Below, piece by piece: positions 9,086-17,659 of a stretch of 64,000 bases of DNA. Position numbers and translations under genes: made by a program. Every line of letters starts with the position of its first letter. The stretch's first letter is position 1. The notes beneath the pieces were generated by a model. That model saw nothing but the letters and a program-made list of their open reading frames with translations, searched no databases and was not told the DNA's origin. The stretch is taken from positions 1 to 64,000 of the forward strand of contig NZ_CANMTX010000004.1 of the NCBI RefSeq assembly GCF_947500985.1, written 5' to 3'. This DNA is from an uncultured Maribacter sp. Its GTDB lineage: Bacteria > Bacteroidota > Bacteroidia > Flavobacteriales > Flavobacteriaceae.

Positions 9086-9994
9086 TTATTTTAATGTAAT
9101 AACTGTTCGTCTATTTTTTACTCTGCCTTCTTCAGTGGCATTAGTAGCAATTGGTTGCGTTTGTCCTTTAGACGTAGCAATTATTTTATCTGCAGCTATT
9201 CCGTTTTGCATTAAGTAATTTTTAGCGAATTCTGCTCTGTCTTGACCAAGTCTCATATTTGTACTTGCTTGTCCAGTGGCATCTGTATGACCAACTACGC
9301 TTGTCTTAGCATCAGAAACTTTATCTAAATATCTAGAAATATCAGCAATTTTTTGTCTTTGTTCAGCATCTAGATTTATTGATGCCTCTGCAGTGTCGAA
9401 ATATAGGATTAATGGGTTAGCATTAATTTTTTCATATAATGCTTTAAGGTCATCTTCTGCATCAACAGATTTTTCTTCAAGACCAAATGAAGCAGCTCCC
9501 CAGTAGGTACCATCTTTTGGAATCATTTCATCCATAAGTTTACCTTGGGTATTAATTTGAGCAGTTGAAAATCCTTTAGAAGCTAAGTCATTTTTAATTG
9601 AGTTTGCTCTTGCAAGTCCTAAATTAGGGAACGCAGTATTGTTCTCTTCTTCGCTTGTGTAATATCCTGTTACGTTTATAACATTACTTCCATTTGATTC
9701 TAAATGACTTTGTAGACCAGAAACTCCTTCTGTCAATTCAGCACTTAGAGGCATTAAAATGTCGTGAGACGAAATGTTAAAGTTATAATTGTCATTGGTG
9801 TTGTAGGCAAATCCGTTTCCATCGATAGCGAAGGGGTAAGATGTAGCCGAGGGCGCTTTAATGATTTCCTTTTGTGTAGTAGGCTCTGTACTTGTAACCG
9901 CCGCACTGCATTCGCTGCAATAGGTTATAAATAAGTAAGTACCGACTACAATGGTAATCAACATCAATAATAAATACTTGATTGTTCTTGTCAT
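9086..9994 (-). CDS. OmpA-family protein
   Basis: The 302-residue protein has an N-terminal hydrophobic segment (about 6-26) acting as a signal or anchor. The C-terminal OmpA-like peptidoglycan-binding domain (about 195-302) has ILYFDTAEASI, VVGHTDATG, LGQDRAEFAKNYL and the final GRVKNRRTVITL. The middle region (about 65-165) resembles a second, degenerate OmpA-like unit, with NVTGYYTSEEEN, LGLARANSIKNDL and GFSTAQI matching the order of the canonical domain. It therefore looks like a tandem-domain cell-wall-binding protein in the periplasm or envelope. It is followed by the membrane-anchored HhH gene. Confidence 0.85.
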   Translation of the reverse strand: MTRTIKYLLLMLITIVVGTYLFITYCSECSAAVTSTEPTTQKEIIKAPSATSYPFAIDGNGFAYNTNDNYNFNISSHDILMPLSAELTEGVSGLQSHLESNGSNVINVTGYYTSEEENNTAFPNLGLARANSIKNDLASKGFSTAQINTQGKLMDEMIPKDGTYWGAASFGLEEKSVDAEDDLKALYEKINANPLILYFDTAEASINLDAEQRQKIADISRYLDKVSDAKTSVVGHTDATGQASTNMRLGQDRAEFAKNYLMQNGIAADKIIATSKGQTQPIATNATEEGRVKNRRTVITLK

Positions 9995-10185
9995 TGTACG
10001 TAATGTTTAGTGTTTAGCGCACAATTTATTAAAAAAATCTTAAAAATGTTAAAAGATTCGCACCTAATTACCTTACAATCAACATTATCTTAATATTAGA
10101 TATGTTAAAATACATACCAACTATACAATAATAGGGTGAAACGATAAAAAAACTGTATGGTGCAACAACTATTATTTGCATTTTT
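9995..10185. other. AT-rich intergenic stretch upstream of candidate sRNA
   Basis: No gene is seen here. The stretch holds the upstream region of the OmpA-like gene (-) and, at its right end, a TATTATTTG sequence (10170-10178), a one-base-expanded variant of the TAnnTTTG -7 box, preceding the candidate RNA. Confidence 0.5.
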
Positions 10186-10304
10186 ACGTAAGTATTGAAA
10201 CGGTATATATCTCCCCACAAAGTTTGGGCATTGAATATATAATTTCAAGTTTTGAGTTAGTTGGTTAAAAAATCCTGTCCTCTTGTAGTCGATAGGATTT
10301 TTTT
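10186..10304 (+). ncRNA. Candidate structured small RNA with intrinsic terminator (copy 1)
   Basis: A nested, interrupted hairpin can be drawn by hand: TTGAAA (10195-10200) with TTTCAA (10243-10248), TATATAT (10204-10210) with ATATATA (10235-10241), and CCCA (10214-10217) with TGGG (10225-10228). A single-stranded tail containing GTTGGTTA (10260-10267) follows, then a terminator hairpin with a T run (10269-10304). No ORF spans it. A second intergenic locus at about 52064-52164 has the same tail immediately before its terminator. The 5' end is inferred from the weak promoter and is uncertain. Identity is unknown; the Rfam flavobacterial motifs, for example Flavo-1, would be the first comparison. 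Confidence 0.5.
10269..10304 (+). terminator. Rho-independent terminator of candidate sRNA
   Basis: An 11-bp stem (10269-10279 with 10291-10301, one G-T pair) closes an 11-base loop and is followed by a T run. No protein gene ends just upstream, which is the main reason to suspect a non-coding transcript. Confidence 0.75.
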
Positions 10305-10424
10305 ATGTCTATAATTGAAGGAAGAAAAAAACCAACTATACAATATTTGTGTAAAGCTGTACAGAATTAGTTTATAAGAGTAAAATAATTTACTAGTTTA
10401 ATAAAGAGGTATTTACACTATAAA

Positions 10425-10529
10425 ATGAAGAAAAAAATAAAAGGTATTATAAATTTCCTTTGCATGTTTATTGTTCTAGGCGTACAAACTTTGCTTCATG
10501 GTAGCTGGTCAAATGAACCAACCAATTAA
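10425..10529 (+). CDS. Possible 34-residue membrane micropeptide
   Basis: A short ORF starts at ATG 10425 with a Lys-rich N-terminus (MKKKIKG), then a hydrophobic stretch IINFLCMFIVLGVQTLL, and ends in a polar tail. This is a typical single-helix small membrane peptide. It lies alone in the gap between the candidate small RNA and the aldehyde dehydrogenase gene, on the opposite strand to the latter. No ribosome-binding site or consensus promoter is evident. It may be a chance ORF. Confidence 0.3.
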   Translation: MKKKIKGIINFLCMFIVLGVQTLLHGSWSNEPTN

Positions 10530-10573
10530 AAAGCAACCTAGTTATTAAACATACAAAGGAATTTATGTTTTTG

Positions 10574-12127
10574 TTATAGATCAAACTTTATGCCCTGGGC
10601 CAAAGGAAGCTCAGTTGTATAATTAATAGTATTGGTTTGTCTTCTCATGTACACTTTCCAAGCATCAGAACCGCTTTCGCGACCACCGCCAGTTTCTTTC
10701 TCACCACCGAAGGCTCCACCTATTTCAGCACCAGAAGTACCGATGTTTACATTGGCAATTCCACAATCGCTACCCCAAGCAGAAAGAAAATGTTCCGCTT
10801 CACGAAGATTGTTGGTCATAATAGCAGATGAAAGTCCTTGTACTACACCATTTTGAATAGCAATGGCATTTTCAACATCACCAGAATATTTTAATAGATA
10901 AAGAACAGGCGCAAATGTTTCGTGTTGAACAATTTTGAAGTCGTTTTTAGCTTCTGCGATTGCAGGCTTAACGTAGCAACCACTTTCAAAGCCATCACCG
11001 TCTAACACACCACCTTCAACTATTAATTTTCCACCTTCTTTAACCACTTTTTCTAGAGCCGTTTTATATTGAGCAACCGCATCGGTATCAATTAATGGAC
11101 CTACGTGATTGTTTTCATCTAAAGGGTTACCAATTCTTAATTGTTGATATGCAGCTACAACAGCTTCTTTTACTTTATCATACATTGATTCGTGAATGAT
11201 CAATCTTCTAGTAGAAGTACAACGTTGACCCGCTGTACCTACCGCTCCGAACACGGCACCGATAACAGTCATTTTTAAGTCGGCATCTGGTGTAACTATG
11301 ATAGCATTGTTACCACCAAGTTCAAGCAAAGATTTTCCAAGTCTGGCTGCAACTGCTTGAGCTACTATTTTTCCCATTCTAATTGATCCCGTAGCAGACA
11401 CTAACGGTACTCTATTATCTTGTGTCATTAATTCACCGATCTTATAATCACCGTTGATCAAACAAGAAATACCTTCAGGTAGGTTATTCGCTTTCATAAC
11501 TGCGGCAGCTATATTTTGACAAGCTATACCACATAAAGGAGTTTTTTCTGATGGTTTCCAAACACAAACATCACCACAGATCCAAGCAAGAGCCGTATTC
11601 CATGCCCAAACGGCTACAGGGAAATTAAAAGCAGAAATAATACCAACCACACCTAATGAATGATATTGCTCGTACATTCTATGCCCAGGTCTTTCTGAAT
11701 GCATAGTTAAACCGTGTAGCTGACGAGAAAGACCAACTGCGAAATCACAGATATCTATCATTTCTTGAACTTCACCTAATCCTTCTTGGTAGCTTTTTCC
11801 CATTTCATAAGAAACAAGTTTACCTAAGGGTTCTTTAAGCTCTCTTAATTTTTCGCCGAATTGTCTAACAATTTCACCACGTAGCGGTGCAGGTTTTGTT
11901 CTCCACTCTTTAAAAGTTGTCGTAGCAGTAGATATTACTTTTTCGTAATCTTCTTTTGTCGTTGTTTTGACCTTTGCAATTAGTGAACCATCTACTGGTG
12001 AGTATGATGAAATAATATCGCCTGAAGAAAAATTGTTAGATCCAGTTGAAGTACCCTCGTTAACATCTTTAATTCCTAATGCTTTTAGAGCATCGTGTAT
12101 TCCGAAATCTGCTGCTATTTTTGACAT
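10574..12127 (-). CDS. ALDH7-type aldehyde dehydrogenase (aminoadipate-semialdehyde type)
   Basis: The reading frame is open upstream to 12175, but ATG 12127 (MSKIAADFG) gives 517 residues, the usual ALDH7/antiquitin length. It also leaves a -7 box (12165-12172) just upstream. The active-site Glu lies in LLELGGNN and the catalytic Cys in GTAGQRCTSTRR, and the C-terminal GGAFGGEKETGGGRESGSD block is typical of ALDH7. The family oxidises alpha-aminoadipic semialdehyde (piperideine-6-carboxylate) in lysine breakdown with NAD+. The neighbouring 3-hydroxyanthranilate dioxygenase raises the alternative of 2-aminomuconate semialdehyde as substrate, but the sequence is ALDH7-like rather than AmnC-like. 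Confidence 0.85.
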   Translation of the reverse strand: MSKIAADFGIHDALKALGIKDVNEGTSTGSNNFSSGDIISSYSPVDGSLIAKVKTTTKEDYEKVISTATTTFKEWRTKPAPLRGEIVRQFGEKLRELKEPLGKLVSYEMGKSYQEGLGEVQEMIDICDFAVGLSRQLHGLTMHSERPGHRMYEQYHSLGVVGIISAFNFPVAVWAWNTALAWICGDVCVWKPSEKTPLCGIACQNIAAAVMKANNLPEGISCLINGDYKIGELMTQDNRVPLVSATGSIRMGKIVAQAVAARLGKSLLELGGNNAIIVTPDADLKMTVIGAVFGAVGTAGQRCTSTRRLIIHESMYDKVKEAVVAAYQQLRIGNPLDENNHVGPLIDTDAVAQYKTALEKVVKEGGKLIVEGGVLDGDGFESGCYVKPAIAEAKNDFKIVQHETFAPVLYLLKYSGDVENAIAIQNGVVQGLSSAIMTNNLREAEHFLSAWGSDCGIANVNIGTSGAEIGGAFGGEKETGGGRESGSDAWKVYMRRQTNTINYTTELPLAQGIKFDL

Positions 12128-12164
12128 TTTATAACTTTTTACGTAATTAATGTTAGATATATTA

Positions 12165-12172
12165 CAAAAATA
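12165..12172 (-). promoter_or_regulatory. -7 box (TATTTTTG) upstream of ALDH7 gene
   Basis: An exact match to the Bacteroidota TAnnTTTG element on the minus strand lies 38 bases before ATG 12127. No clear TTG -33 element is found at the expected distance. Confidence 0.5.
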
Positions 12173-12207
12173 CAAAGAATTTAATCTTTAAGTACATCTA
12201 ATTTATT

Positions 12208-12579
12208 CTATGAAAATTTTAATATAGACCAAAATATAATTCCGATCAAAGCAGGAATACTTTGAACAATAAATATTTTTTTACTTACGGTTAGTGCACC
12301 ATAAGCACCAGCAATAGCAACGCAACCTAAAAAGAAGAGTGCAACGTTTGCAGACCATTGTATGTTGGTTATGAAAAAAGACCAAATTAGCCCAGCAGCT
12401 AAAAAGCCATTGTATAACCCTTGGTTTGCCGCCATAGACTTTGTGGGTTCAAATAAATTTTTTGGAAAATTTCTAAATACTTTTCTACCGGTCGTCGTCC
12501 ATGCGAACATTTCAAACCAGAGAATATAAATATGAATGAGGGCTACGAGAGCCGTAATAATTTTTGCTGTTATTATCAT
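12208..12579 (-). CDS. DUF1304 family membrane protein
   Basis: This 123-residue, very hydrophobic protein has four predicted membrane helices. It carries the DUF1304 pattern of HIYILWFEMFAW in the first helix and NQGLYNGFLAAGL in the second. The family's function is unknown. Its ATG shares one base with the stop codon of the upstream 3-hydroxyanthranilate dioxygenase gene (TAATG), which points to translational coupling. A link to aromatic catabolism is only suggested by position. Confidence 0.85.
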   Translation of the reverse strand: MIITAKIITALVALIHIYILWFEMFAWTTTGRKVFRNFPKNLFEPTKSMAANQGLYNGFLAAGLIWSFFITNIQWSANVALFFLGCVAIAGAYGALTVSKKIFIVQSIPALIGIIFWSILKFS

Positions 12580-13118
12580 TATTCTTTAGCTATAAAACGT
12601 TCATCAATCGGCATTACAGTACCGCAATTATTACAAGTCCTTAATTCTTCTGAGCTATAAAAATGCTTAAAATGAGCTAAGAAATCTTTTTCTATATCAT
12701 GAAGGGTAAAATAGGTTTCATATAGTTTGTGATTGCAATTATCACAGAACCATAATAAGCCGTCATCAACGTTCATTTCTGCTCGTTTACGTTCTATAAC
12801 TAAACCAATAGAACCTTCTTTACGTACTGGGGAATGTGGTACTTTGGCTGGGTGCAAATACATATCTCCAGGACCCAATTGCATGGTTCGTTTTTTACCG
12901 TCTTCTTGAATGTGAACTTCTATATGACCTTCAAGTTGATAAAATAACTCTTCAGTTTCATTATAGTGGTAGTCTTTTCTAGCGTTAGGTCCAGCAACGA
13001 TCATAACAATATAATCGCCCGCATCTTTATACAGATTTTTGTTTCCGACGGGGGGTTTAAGTGAAGCTCTGTTTTCTTCTATCCATTTGTTAAGATTAAA
13101 TGGTGCTTGTATACTCAT
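12579..13118 (-). CDS. 3-hydroxyanthranilate 3,4-dioxygenase
   Basis: The 179-residue cupin opens the ring of 3-hydroxyanthranilate to 2-amino-3-carboxymuconate semialdehyde, a late step of tryptophan breakdown. The catalytic iron ligands H51, E57 and H95 and the substrate-contact residues R47 and R99 sit at the same numbers as in the characterised Ralstonia enzyme. So does the rubredoxin-like iron site C125/C128/C162/C165. The full C-terminal metal site marks the bacterial form. It is the first gene of a run with DUF1304 and possibly ALDH7. Tryptophan 2,3-dioxygenase is encoded 40 kb away at 53046; kynurenine hydroxylase and kynureninase are not in the window. Confidence 0.95.
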   Translation of the reverse strand: MSIQAPFNLNKWIEENRASLKPPVGNKNLYKDAGDYIVMIVAGPNARKDYHYNETEELFYQLEGHIEVHIQEDGKKRTMQLGPGDMYLHPAKVPHSPVRKEGSIGLVIERKRAEMNVDDGLLWFCDNCNHKLYETYFTLHDIEKDFLAHFKHFYSSEELRTCNNCGTVMPIDERFIAKE

Positions 13119-13174
13119 TTCTGTGATTTTTAGTGAAAGTTAAAGAAACGATCATTTCTCACCTAAAAGTTAAG

Positions 13175-13205
13175 CATAAAAAAAGCCTTTGGTTACAAAG
13201 GCTTT
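13175..13205 (-). terminator. Rho-independent terminator of CAP-domain gene
   Basis: A 10-bp perfect stem (13182-13191 with 13196-13205) has a 4-base loop. On the minus strand it is followed by a T run, placing it just after the gene ending at 13231. Confidence 0.85.
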
Positions 13206-13230
13206 CATGAAAAATAAGTTCTCACTTAAG

Positions 13231-13737
13231 TTATTTCACAAATATTTGAGTAAAATAAAAATCTCCATTACTGCTTTGAATAATGCTGATTGCCGAGTAA
13301 TTGTACTCACCTTCTATATTTTTCTTATGTCCTGGATTTTTCAACCAAGCTGCAAAAGCATCTTCTATGGTTTCATAGTTGCGAGCAACATTTTCAGAAA
13401 CAAAATCAGCATCTAATCGTTCGGAAATATATTCAGCACGTTTACTGAAATTATCATGACTTGTACTTTTTTTAGAAATCATATAATTCGTATGAAGGCT
13501 CGCATAGTAATAGGTAGCGTTTTCAAATACCAATTCATTTAAACCTAAATCTGTTCTATAGTTATTTACTAGCTCAAAAAGTTCAGCTTCAATTGTATTG
13601 TGGTTTTTAGAAGAGGCTAAAGTGTATTTTGTTAGCGTATATTCAGAATTTTCTTCGAATTCTGTAGAATTTTGGGTTTTTGAGCAAGAGGATAAAAGGA
13701 CTAAAATTAAAGCGGAAAAGATGAAGGTGGATTTCAT
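13231..13737 (-). CDS. CAP-domain (SCP/PR1-like) lipoprotein
   Basis: The 168-residue protein begins with a lipoprotein signal ending LVLLSSC (Cys near 18). A single CAP domain follows with the helix LFELVNNYRTDLGLNEL, the tetrad residues in LHTNYM, SHDNFSKR and ENVARN, and HKKNIEG. CAP domains in bacteria are secreted and have varied or unknown activity. A paralogue with the same order of motifs lies immediately upstream on the same strand at 14008-14487. The 270-base gap between them means they are probably separately expressed copies. Function unknown. Confidence 0.85.
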   Translation of the reverse strand: MKSTFIFSALILVLLSSCSKTQNSTEFEENSEYTLTKYTLASSKNHNTIEAELFELVNNYRTDLGLNELVFENATYYYASLHTNYMISKKSTSHDNFSKRAEYISERLDADFVSENVARNYETIEDAFAAWLKNPGHKKNIEGEYNYSAISIIQSSNGDFYFTQIFVK

Positions 13738-14007
13738 ATAGGGAAACTATTTTTTTAGTGAGTGCCAAAAATAATCCCGTTGTTTATAGTTAGGAGTAAA
13801 ACATCTATAGAGGGGATGAAATATTCGTTAAGAGACGAATAATTAACATATTAAGTATCATAATGAAAAAGCATATTATTTTTCATCGTGATTAAATGCA
13901 CTTTAAATGATTTTTCTCACTTTATCTAATTAGGTAATCTTGCAGACCGATACTTGCTAAGATAAACTAAGGTAGTCCCTTCTTTTACCTTATAGTATAA
14001 GATACGT

Positions 14008-14487
14008 TTACTGCTTGTAAAAAAGTTGGGTAAAGTAATAGTTGCCTAGGTCATCTTTCTTTACACTTATACCTGTGTGTGTAAAATCGCCTTCCATCGT
14101 TTTTTTATGGCTGCTGCTAATGTACCATCCTTCAAAAGCCTCTAAAGCAGATTGATAATCTTTGGCAACATTTTCTGCAACCATTTCAACGCTTATCTCA
14201 GAATCGATGTTGGAAGCTCTGGAGCTAAAATTATCGTGGCTAATGCTACCTTTAGATATCATGTAGTCAGTATGGAGGTTAGCATATTTATATGCTACAT
14301 CGCTAAAAGCTAATGTGTTGGTATTTAAACTTAACCTGTGCGCATTAACAATATCTAGTAGGTCCTGCTCTATAGTTAAAACATTTTCAGCTTCAAGTAC
14401 CGGCGTATCATCTATAGAGTCGCTAGTGCAGGAACCAAGAAAAAGTAATAGAAAGACAGGGACCGCGTAAAGCAATCTCATTTTCAT
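14008..14487 (-). CDS. CAP-domain (SCP/PR1-like) lipoprotein, paralogue
   Basis: The 159-residue protein has a lipoprotein signal ending LLFLGSC (Cys near 20). Its CAP domain is built like that of its neighbour: LLDIVNAHRLSLNTN, LHTDYMISKGSISHDNFSSRAS split over conserved positions, ENVAKDYQ and SSHKKTMEGDF. Shared segments such as SHDNFS and ENVA mark a local duplication. The protein would be anchored in the outer or inner membrane facing the periplasm or surface. No enzymatic role can be assigned. Confidence 0.85.
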   Translation of the reverse strand: MKMRLLYAVPVFLLLFLGSCTSDSIDDTPVLEAENVLTIEQDLLDIVNAHRLSLNTNTLAFSDVAYKYANLHTDYMISKGSISHDNFSSRASNIDSEISVEMVAENVAKDYQSALEAFEGWYISSSHKKTMEGDFTHTGISVKKDDLGNYYFTQLFYKQ

Positions 14488-14654
14488 ATAAGTGTCTTTA
14501 AATTGTGTAGCCTCTCGGCGTAGCGCAGTAGGTAAAAAAGTTAAGAGTGTTCTAAGCTCTCGTAATCGATTTGGGTTATCGATGTAGTAATATTATTGAA
14601 AAATTAAACGCAGGGCAGTAACAAAAATGCATATTCGTTAAAGTGTACAAAAAG

Positions 14655-15200
14655 TTAGATTACCGGACTAACTGATAATATGATCACAGGTTCTTCAGAA
14701 GATTCATTTTGAAGCTCTTCATTTTGTAAGACCGTATCAAAAATTAGTGCACCTATATCTTTAATAGGTTGATAAAGAATTGATTCTTGCTTAGTCTCGT
14801 CATCTAATAAATTAAATGTACTGTCCATTCTATCAAAAAATATAAAAGCGGCACCTAATAAAATAGCAACTTTTAAAGCACCAAAAATTCCCCCTGCAAT
14901 TTTATTTAAAGCGCCGAGCATTGCGAAGTTGGCAACTTTAGTCAGTAGTTTTCCAATTAAATTTACAATGATGATGATAAGTATCAATGTTATAATAAAG
15001 GCAATGATACTCATGTTGCGTTCATCCCAATTCAAATGCTCAGATAAATAGTTGCCTGTTATATACGAAAAATGGATTGCTCCGAAAATACCTGCAACAA
15101 GTGCGACAATAGATGCTATTTCCATGAATAGTCCGTTTTTATATCCTTTCCATAGACCCCATATTAAGGGTAATCCAAGTAAAATATCTAAAAGTCCCAT
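14655..15200 (-). CDS. CvpA family membrane protein
   Basis: The 181-residue protein has four predicted membrane helices and the CvpA N-terminal pattern LLDILLGLPLIWGLWKGYKNG. The family is named for colicin V production in E. coli and is linked to envelope homeostasis, but its mechanism is unclear. A perfect TATATTTG -7 box lies at 15217-15224 on its strand, back-to-back with the promoter of the divergent gene at 15283. Confidence 0.85.
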   Translation of the reverse strand: MGLLDILLGLPLIWGLWKGYKNGLFMEIASIVALVAGIFGAIHFSYITGNYLSEHLNWDERNMSIIAFIITLILIIIIVNLIGKLLTKVANFAMLGALNKIAGGIFGALKVAILLGAAFIFFDRMDSTFNLLDDETKQESILYQPIKDIGALIFDTVLQNEELQNESSEEPVIILSVSPVI

Positions 15201-15216
15201 TGGTAAAGTGTTTTAA

Positions 15217-15224
15217 CAAATATA
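15217..15224 (-). promoter_or_regulatory. -7 box (TATATTTG) for cvpA-like gene
   Basis: An exact TAnnTTTG match on the minus strand lies 17 bases before the ATG at 15200. It is only 13 bases from the opposing -7 box at 15238-15245, so the two promoters overlap physically. Confidence 0.6.
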
Positions 15225-15237
15225 GAACTTTGATTTG

Positions 15238-15245
15238 TACCTTTG
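15238..15245 (+). promoter_or_regulatory. -7 box (TACCTTTG) for the 15283-15951 gene pair
   Basis: An exact TAnnTTTG match lies 38 bases upstream of ATG 15283. It also argues against the earlier in-frame TTG at 15235 as translation start, since that codon lies before the expected transcription start. Confidence 0.6.
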
Positions 15246-15282
15246 CAAGGTCTATATCATAGATGAGATTGAAGGAAATTAT

Positions 15283-15639
15283 ATGGCTAGGGATATACAA
15301 TTAAAAGAACGATGGGATTATTTGGTAGAAAAGCTTTCTGGAAAGTTTTCTGATGGCGATCCGCTAGAATTAGATGCTATCATTTACTTGATAGGTGTAC
15401 AAGAATTAGGGCAGTACCATAAAAAATATAAGAAAGATGATAAGTTAGACTTAATGCATATTGCAATATGTCGTCTTTTAGAACCTTACGGATTTTATGA
15501 ATTCAGTTTTTTCGATGAAGACGGTTGGCCTCATTATAATGTAATGGAAGAATTACCTTCTTTGAAAGCCGGAGAGCAAACGGTACTAATGAAAGAAGCA
15601 ATAGTTAGCTATTTTGTAGAAAAAGAGTTTATTCAATAA
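15283..15639 (+). CDS. Conserved flavobacterial hypothetical protein
   Basis: ATG 15283 (MARDIQLKERW) gives a 118-residue acidic protein. The frame is open back to a TTG at 15235, but that would precede the predicted transcription start. The sequence has the recognisable pattern ELDAIIYLIGVQELGQ and DLMHIAICRLLEPYGFYE, and is helical with no membrane segment. I recognise the type from flavobacterial genomes but know no function. It is followed 3 bases later by a small ABM-type monooxygenase gene, so the two are co-transcribed. Confidence 0.7.
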   Translation: MARDIQLKERWDYLVEKLSGKFSDGDPLELDAIIYLIGVQELGQYHKKYKKDDKLDLMHIAICRLLEPYGFYEFSFFDEDGWPHYNVMEELPSLKAGEQTVLMKEAIVSYFVEKEFIQ

Positions 15640-15642
15640 ACT

Positions 15643-15951
15643 ATGAAAAAGCCTTATTATGCTGTTATTTTTACTTCTACCAGAACAACAGGTGATCATG
15701 GTTATGGCGAAATGGCAGATTTCATGGAGCAGTTGGCAAAAAAACAATCTGGCTATATTGGTATAGAAAGTGCCCGCCAAGAAATAGGAATTACAGTAAG
15801 TTACTGGGAAAGTCTAAATGCAATTCATGATTGGAAAAAACAGGCAGACCATTTACTGGCTCAAAAAAAAGGAATAGCAGATTGGTACGATTCTTATATT
15901 GTTCGTATTTGTTTAGTAGAACGAGAATATAGTTTTAAAAAAAGTACATAA
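15643..15951 (+). CDS. Antibiotic biosynthesis monooxygenase (ABM) domain protein
   Basis: The 102-residue protein has an ABM/dimeric alpha-beta barrel fold: first strand YYAVIFTSTRT, the helix YGEMADFMEQLAKKQ, the strand YIGIESARQ, and the YWESLNAIHDWKKQADH motif before the final strand. Members of this fold include small cofactor-free monooxygenases and stress proteins. The substrate is unknown. It lies in a two-gene unit with the preceding hypothetical gene, followed 78 bases later by glpK. Confidence 0.8.
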   Translation: MKKPYYAVIFTSTRTTGDHGYGEMADFMEQLAKKQSGYIGIESARQEIGITVSYWESLNAIHDWKKQADHLLAQKKGIADWYDSYIVRICLVEREYSFKKST

Positions 15952-16011
15952 TTCTTCACATCGCTTCGATATTCGCTGCTTTACATTAATTTTTATTTCC
16001 GCTATATTTAA

Positions 16012-17520
<1,509 letters not shown>

Positions 17521-17582
17521 CTGATTAATCAATTTTACAATTTATTAATTTTATAGAGCATAGAATAGCATATGACTAGCTA

Positions 17583-17590
17583 TATCTTTG
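17583..17590 (+). promoter_or_regulatory. -7 box (TATCTTTG) upstream of glpD
   Basis: An exact TAnnTTTG match sits in the glpK-glpD gap, 69 bases before ATG 17660. It excludes the earlier in-frame TTG at 17588 as start. No TTG -33 element is at the expected distance. Confidence 0.5.
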
Positions 17591-17659
17591 TTTGAGGATG
17601 TTAGGTTTTACTTATTTTATAATCAAACTATCCGCTTAAAAATTAAAACGCATCTACTG

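Noticed and set aside
13862-13894. Ten-codon ORF MKKHIIFHRD between the two CAP-domain genes
   Set aside because: Too short, with no hydrophobic or other recognisable feature and no promoter box.
14515-14600. tRNA-like D-arm text (TAGCGCAGTAGGTA) followed by a short AGAG/CTCT stem
   Set aside because: There is no T-arm GTTCRA motif, no acceptor stem and no valid 7-base anticodon loop, so it is not a tRNA and is too weak to call a remnant.
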